NCBI RefSeq assembly: GCF_036013525.1
Contig: NZ_CP107853.1
Coordinates: 10,912,001-10,976,000 of the forward strand
Direction: 5' to 3'
DNA from: Nonomuraea sp. NBC_00507
GTDB taxonomy: Bacteria; Actinomycetota; Actinomycetes; Streptosporangiales; Streptosporangiaceae
DNA length: 64,000 bases
In this document: positions 61,422 through 64,000 of the stretch, in pieces
Layout: the number at the start of each line of letters is the position of its first letter
Numbering within the stretch: the first letter of the stretch is position 1
Notes under the pieces: model-generated
Database searches by the model: none
What the model saw: only the letters and a program-made list of their open reading frames with translations
What the model was told of the DNA's origin: nothing
Made by a program: the position numbers and the translations under genes

Positions 61422-62260
61422 TCCCGCTCCAGCCGCCCCGGCGGCTCATCGACGTCGAGATCGACGGCGAGGACGTCCGGGTGCCGGAGGGCTCGACCAT
61501 CCTCGACGCCTGCCACGCGGCGGGCAAGGACGTGCCGACCCTCTGCTACGGCGACACGCTCACCCCCAAGAACGCCTGCCGAGTCTGCGTCGTGGAGGTG
61601 GAGGGCGCCAGGACGCTGGCGCCGTCCTGCTCCAGGAAGGCCGAGCAGGGCATGAAGGTCGGCACGGACACCGAGCGGGCCAGGCAGAGCCGCAAGGTCG
61701 TGCTGGAGCTGCTCGGCTCCTCGGTGGACCTGTCGACCACTCCGCGGGCGGCCGAGTGGGCCGAGGAGTACGGCGCCGACCCCGCCAGGTTCGGCGACGA
61801 CGCGGCCACCGTCGAGCAGCCCGCCAAGGTGGACAATGACCTCTACGTCCGCGACTACAACAAGTGCATCCTGTGCTACAAGTGCGTGGACGCCTGCGGC
61901 GACCAGTGGCAAAACTCCTTCGCCATCGCCGTCGCGGGCCGGGGCTTCGACGCGACGATCTCCACGGAGTTCGACGCCCCGCTCACCGACTCGGCCTGCG
62001 TCTACTGCGGCAACTGCGTGGAGGTCTGTCCGACCGGGGCGTTGTCGTTCAAGAGCGAGTTCGACATGCGGGCCGAGGGCACCTGGGACGAGTCCCGGCA
62101 GACCGAGACCACGACGATCTGCAGCTACTGCGGTGTGGGTTGCAACCTGACCCTGCACGTGCAGGACAACAAGATCGTCAAGGTGACGTCACCGCACGAC
62201 AACCCGGTCACGAAGGGCAACCTGTGCGTCAAGGGCCGCTTCGGGTACGGCTATGTCTGA
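61418..62260 (+). CDS. Formate dehydrogenase alpha subunit, N-terminal Fe-S part (NuoG-like plus Mo-proximal [4Fe-4S])
   Basis: 280 residues, matching the front of Fdh1A-type alpha subunits. [2Fe-2S] ferredoxin domain with C43, C54, C57 and C71; two [4Fe-4S] clusters in CILCYKCVDAC (150-160) and CVYCGNCVEVC (194-204); then the Mo-proximal [4Fe-4S] domain with C235, C238, C242 and C270 (ICSYCGVGCN, KGNLCVKGRFGYGYV). It stops exactly where the catalytic domain would continue with DRLTHPLV, the start of the gene at 57686. So the alpha subunit is made as two proteins from genes in reversed order. ATG overlaps the fdhB stop by 4 bp. Confidence 0.92.
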   Translation: MIPLQPPRRLIDVEIDGEDVRVPEGSTILDACHAAGKDVPTLCYGDTLTPKNACRVCVVEVEGARTLAPSCSRKAEQGMKVGTDTERARQSRKVVLELLGSSVDLSTTPRAAEWAEEYGADPARFGDDAATVEQPAKVDNDLYVRDYNKCILCYKCVDACGDQWQNSFAIAVAGRGFDATISTEFDAPLTDSACVYCGNCVEVCPTGALSFKSEFDMRAEGTWDESRQTETTTICSYCGVGCNLTLHVQDNKIVKVTSPHDNPVTKGNLCVKGRFGYGYV

Positions 62261-62280
62261 GGGGTCCGAGGTGAGCGCCC

Positions 62281-63141
62281 ATGTCTAGGGTCGCCGTCAA
62301 GCGGCGCATCCTGCGCGTCAAGGACAGCGCCCGGCTCAGCAAGGTCGACTCGCTGGCCGCCGAGGAGCCGCTGGAGATCCGGCTCGACGGCACCCCGCTG
62401 ACCGTGACCATGCGGACCCCGGGCGACGACTTCGACCTGGCCGCCGGGTTCCTGGTCAGCGAAGGGGCCGTGGGCTCGGCGGAGGACATCGCCACGATCC
62501 GCTACTGCGCCGGCGCGACCGTGGACGGCTCGAACACGTACAACGTGCTCGACGTGCGCCTCGCGCCCGGCGTGCCCGCGCCGGAGCCGCGCAACTTCTA
62601 CACCACCTCCTCCTGCGGCGTCTGCGGCAAGGCGTCGCTGGAGGCGGTGCGCACCGTGGCCCGCTGGAGCGCCGCCGACGACCCCGTCGCGGTGCGGCAG
62701 TCCACGGTGGCCACCCTGCCGGACCGGCTGCGTGCGGCCCAGCGGGTGTTCGACAGGACCGGCGGCCTGCACGCGGCCGGCCTGTTCACCGCCGACGGCG
62801 AGCCGCTGTGCGTCCGCGAGGACGTGGGGCGGCACAACGCCGTGGACAAGCTGCTCGGCTGGGCACTGCGGAACGGGCGCCTGCCGCTGCGCGGCACCGT
62901 GCTGATGGTGTCCGGGCGGGCGTCGTTCGAGCTGGTGCAGAAGGCGGTCATGGGCGGCGTGCCGGTGCTCGCCGCCGTCTCCGCGCCGTCCTCCCTGGCG
63001 GTGGAGCTGGCCGCCGAGGAAGGGCTGACGCTCATCGGGTTCCTCCGCGGTACCTCGATGAACGTCTACGCGGGCGAACGGCGGCTGGACCTCACCTCGG
63101 GCGTCGGCACTGGCTCTGCCGGCGCACGCCTACCGGGGTGA
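62281..63141 (+). CDS. fdhD: Formate dehydrogenase accessory sulfurtransferase FdhD
   Basis: A 286-residue protein that sulfurates the molybdenum cofactor, needed for FDH activity. Visible: [32 protein letters not shown], the sulfur-carrying CxxC in [10 protein letters not shown] (C112, C115), [17 protein letters not shown] and [12 protein letters not shown]. It lies 20 bp after the Fe-S subunit gene on the same strand, the last gene of the fdh operon. Its presence supports a Cys-ligated, bisPGD-containing formate dehydrogenase. Confidence 0.95.
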   Translation: MSRVAVKRRILRVKDSARLSKVDSLAAEEPLEIRLDGTPLTVTMRTPGDDFDLAAGFLVSEGAVGSAEDIATIRYCAGATVDGSNTYNVLDVRLAPGVPAPEPRNFYTTSSCGVCGKASLEAVRTVARWSAADDPVAVRQSTVATLPDRLRAAQRVFDRTGGLHAAGLFTADGEPLCVREDVGRHNAVDKLLGWALRNGRLPLRGTVLMVSGRASFELVQKAVMGGVPVLAAVSAPSSLAVELAAEEGLTLIGFLRGTSMNVYAGERRLDLTSGVGTGSAGARLPG

Positions 63142-63191
63142 TGGAGCGGGATGCCGCACACCACGTGCGGAGGGCCGCGTCACGCGGCTCA

Positions 63192-63229
63192 CCGGACGGC
63201 GTCCGCGTAGCCCCCGGTACGCCGTCCGG
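63192..63229. terminator. Hairpin after the fdh operon
   Basis: CCGGACGGCGT (63192-63202) pairs with ACGCCGTCCGG (63219-63229), an 11-bp stem with a 16-nt loop, 51 bp after the fdhD stop. Probable terminator of the fdh operon; no U-tract. Confidence 0.65.
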
Positions 63230-63262
63230 CTTCCCGCTGCATTCAGGCTCTGCGGCCGGATT

Positions 63263-63292
63263 TTGACAACCGTTTTCATTTTGGCGCATACT
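63263..63292 (+). promoter_or_regulatory. Zur box and sigma-70-type promoter of the zinc-binding protein gene
   Basis: TGACAACCGTTTTCA (63264-63278) fits the Zur-box form TGAnAAnnnTTnTCA and overlaps the -35 TTGACA (63263-63268). CATACT at 63287-63292, 18 bp on, is a good -10. The expected transcription start is about 63299-63300, that is, at the ATG, so the mRNA is probably leaderless and repressed by zinc-loaded Zur. Confidence 0.65.
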
Positions 63293-63299
63293 GACTCAC

Positions 63300-64000
63300 A
63301 TGATGTCAGGATTTTCCCGGTCGCGTGCTGCCGGTCTGCTGGCCGGAGCCGTGCTGCTCACCACTGCTGCCTGCGGATCCGGCTCGGCCGAAACCACCGC
63401 TTCCGGTTCAGCCCAGACTTCCGCTTCGGGCGCCAAGCCCGAGGTGGTCGCCGCCTTCTATCCGCTGCAGTGGCTGACCGAGCAGGTCGGGGGATCCGAC
63501 GTCCAACTGACGACGCTGACCGCGCCTGGCGTGGAGCCGCACGACCTGGAGCTCGGGGTCAAGCAGGTATCCGACATCCAGAACGCCGCGCTCACTGTCT
63601 ACATCAAGGGCGTCCAGCCGGCCGTGGACGACGCCGTAGCCGCGGACACGAGCTTCGACGCCGCCACCGCCGTCACGACGCTGCCGGCCGGCGAGCATGC
63701 CGAGGAAGAGGCCCATGCCGAGGAGGAGGGCCACGCCGAGGAGGAGCACGGTCACGAGGAGGCCGGCTACGACCCGCACATCTGGCTCGACCCCTCCCGC
63801 CTGGCCACCGTCGCCACCAAGCTCGGCGAGCGCCTGGCCGCCGCCGACGCCGCGCACGCACAGGCGTACAAGGACCGCGCCGCCAAGACGGCTGCCGCGC
63901 TCGGCACGCTGGACCAGGAGTTCACCAAGGGCCTGACCACGTGCAAGGCCAAGACGCTGGTCACCGCGCACGAGGCGTTCGGCTACCTGGCCGACCGTTA
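63300..64000 (+). CDS. znuA: Zinc ABC transporter substrate-binding lipoprotein (ZnuA-type), cut by the window edge
   Basis: 233 codons are visible before the right edge. A signal peptide with lipobox LTTAAC (Cys25) is followed by the metal-binding A-1 domain: VAAFYPLQWLTEQVGG, then PGVEPHDLE with a metal-ligand His. A His/Glu-rich loop (HAEEEAHAEEEGHAEEE, about 140-156) is typical of zinc-specific ZnuA, and YDPHIWLDPSRLATV carries the second ligand His. VTAHEAFGYL is the start of the third. Two ATGs open the frame (63300, 63303). A leaderless start and Zur control are suggested by the promoter. Confidence 0.9.
   Translation, partial: MMSGFSRSRAAGLLAGAVLLTTAACGSGSAETTASGSAQTSASGAKPEVVAAFYPLQWLTEQVGGSDVQLTTLTAPGVEPHDLELGVKQVSDIQNAALTVYIKGVQPAVDDAVAADTSFDAATAVTTLPAGEHAEEEAHAEEEGHAEEEHGHEEAGYDPHIWLDPSRLATVATKLGERLAAADAAHAQAYKDRAAKTAAALGTLDQEFTKGLTTCKAKTLVTAHEAFGYLADR

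Overview
The window comes from a high-GC actinobacterium. GTG and TTG starts are frequent, many neighbouring genes overlap by four bases, and there are actinobacterial families such as DUF6194, DUF6703 and FCD-type GntR. The protein style resembles Streptosporangiaceae (Nonomuraea-like), but that genus guess is inference. No rRNA, tRNA, CRISPR array, integrase or insertion sequence was seen.

Layout. (1) 1-9.6 kb holds mixed cellular genes: the end of a degenerate M23 peptidase, a ferredoxin-reductase-type flavoprotein, dgt, an M48 metalloprotease, DUF6194 and DUF1003 proteins, a histidine kinase divergent from an HtrA-type protease plus response regulator, and a methyltransferase. (2) 9.7-19.8 kb is a compact three-module NRPS on the minus strand, A-PCP-C-A-PCP followed by C-A-PCP-TE. 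The second protein continues into a full MFS exporter, so assembly, release and probably export of a tripeptide-like product are encoded by two proteins. The methyltransferase may tailor the product. (3) 20.2-24.5 kb has ppdK and a divergent orphan cytochrome b, separated by tandem GntR/HutC-type operator palindromes. (4) 30.3-24.5 kb, minus strand, is a tightly coupled seven-gene unit: a 48-aa secreted peptide, MoxR ATPase, DUF58, VWA protein, HtrA protease, response regulator and histidine kinase. (5) 30.4-37.2 kb carries a lipoprotein hydrolase, a large secreted M14 carboxypeptidase, a 4x44-bp array of terminator hairpins after glyS, and small genes.

(6) 37.2-63.2 kb is the main metabolic feature: a roughly 26-kb oxalate/glyoxylate/formate catabolic island. 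An OFA-type MFS carrier probably moves oxalate or formate. Frc (with its catalytic Asp169 in place) makes oxalyl-CoA. A ThDP enzyme (oxalyl-CoA decarboxylase or 2-hydroxyacyl-CoA lyase type) yields formyl-CoA, and a PanE2-like reductase could instead make glyoxylate. Glyoxylate would pass through Gcl and GarR (with Hyi) to glycerate. Formate would be oxidised by an NAD-linked molybdo-formate dehydrogenase supported by MoeA and FdhD. SucCD-like and ADP-forming acyl-CoA ligases probably supply CoA thioesters. An FCD-GntR regulator lies in the middle. A 20-bp motif, consensus CCATACTGTATACCGTATGC, recurs at six promoter regions of the island and is probably its operator. The formate dehydrogenase alpha subunit is split, with its two halves in inverted gene order around fdhB.

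(7) From 63.3 kb a Zur-boxed, apparently leaderless znuA-type zinc-binding lipoprotein runs off the right edge. All functional statements rest on reading motifs by eye; no database search was run.
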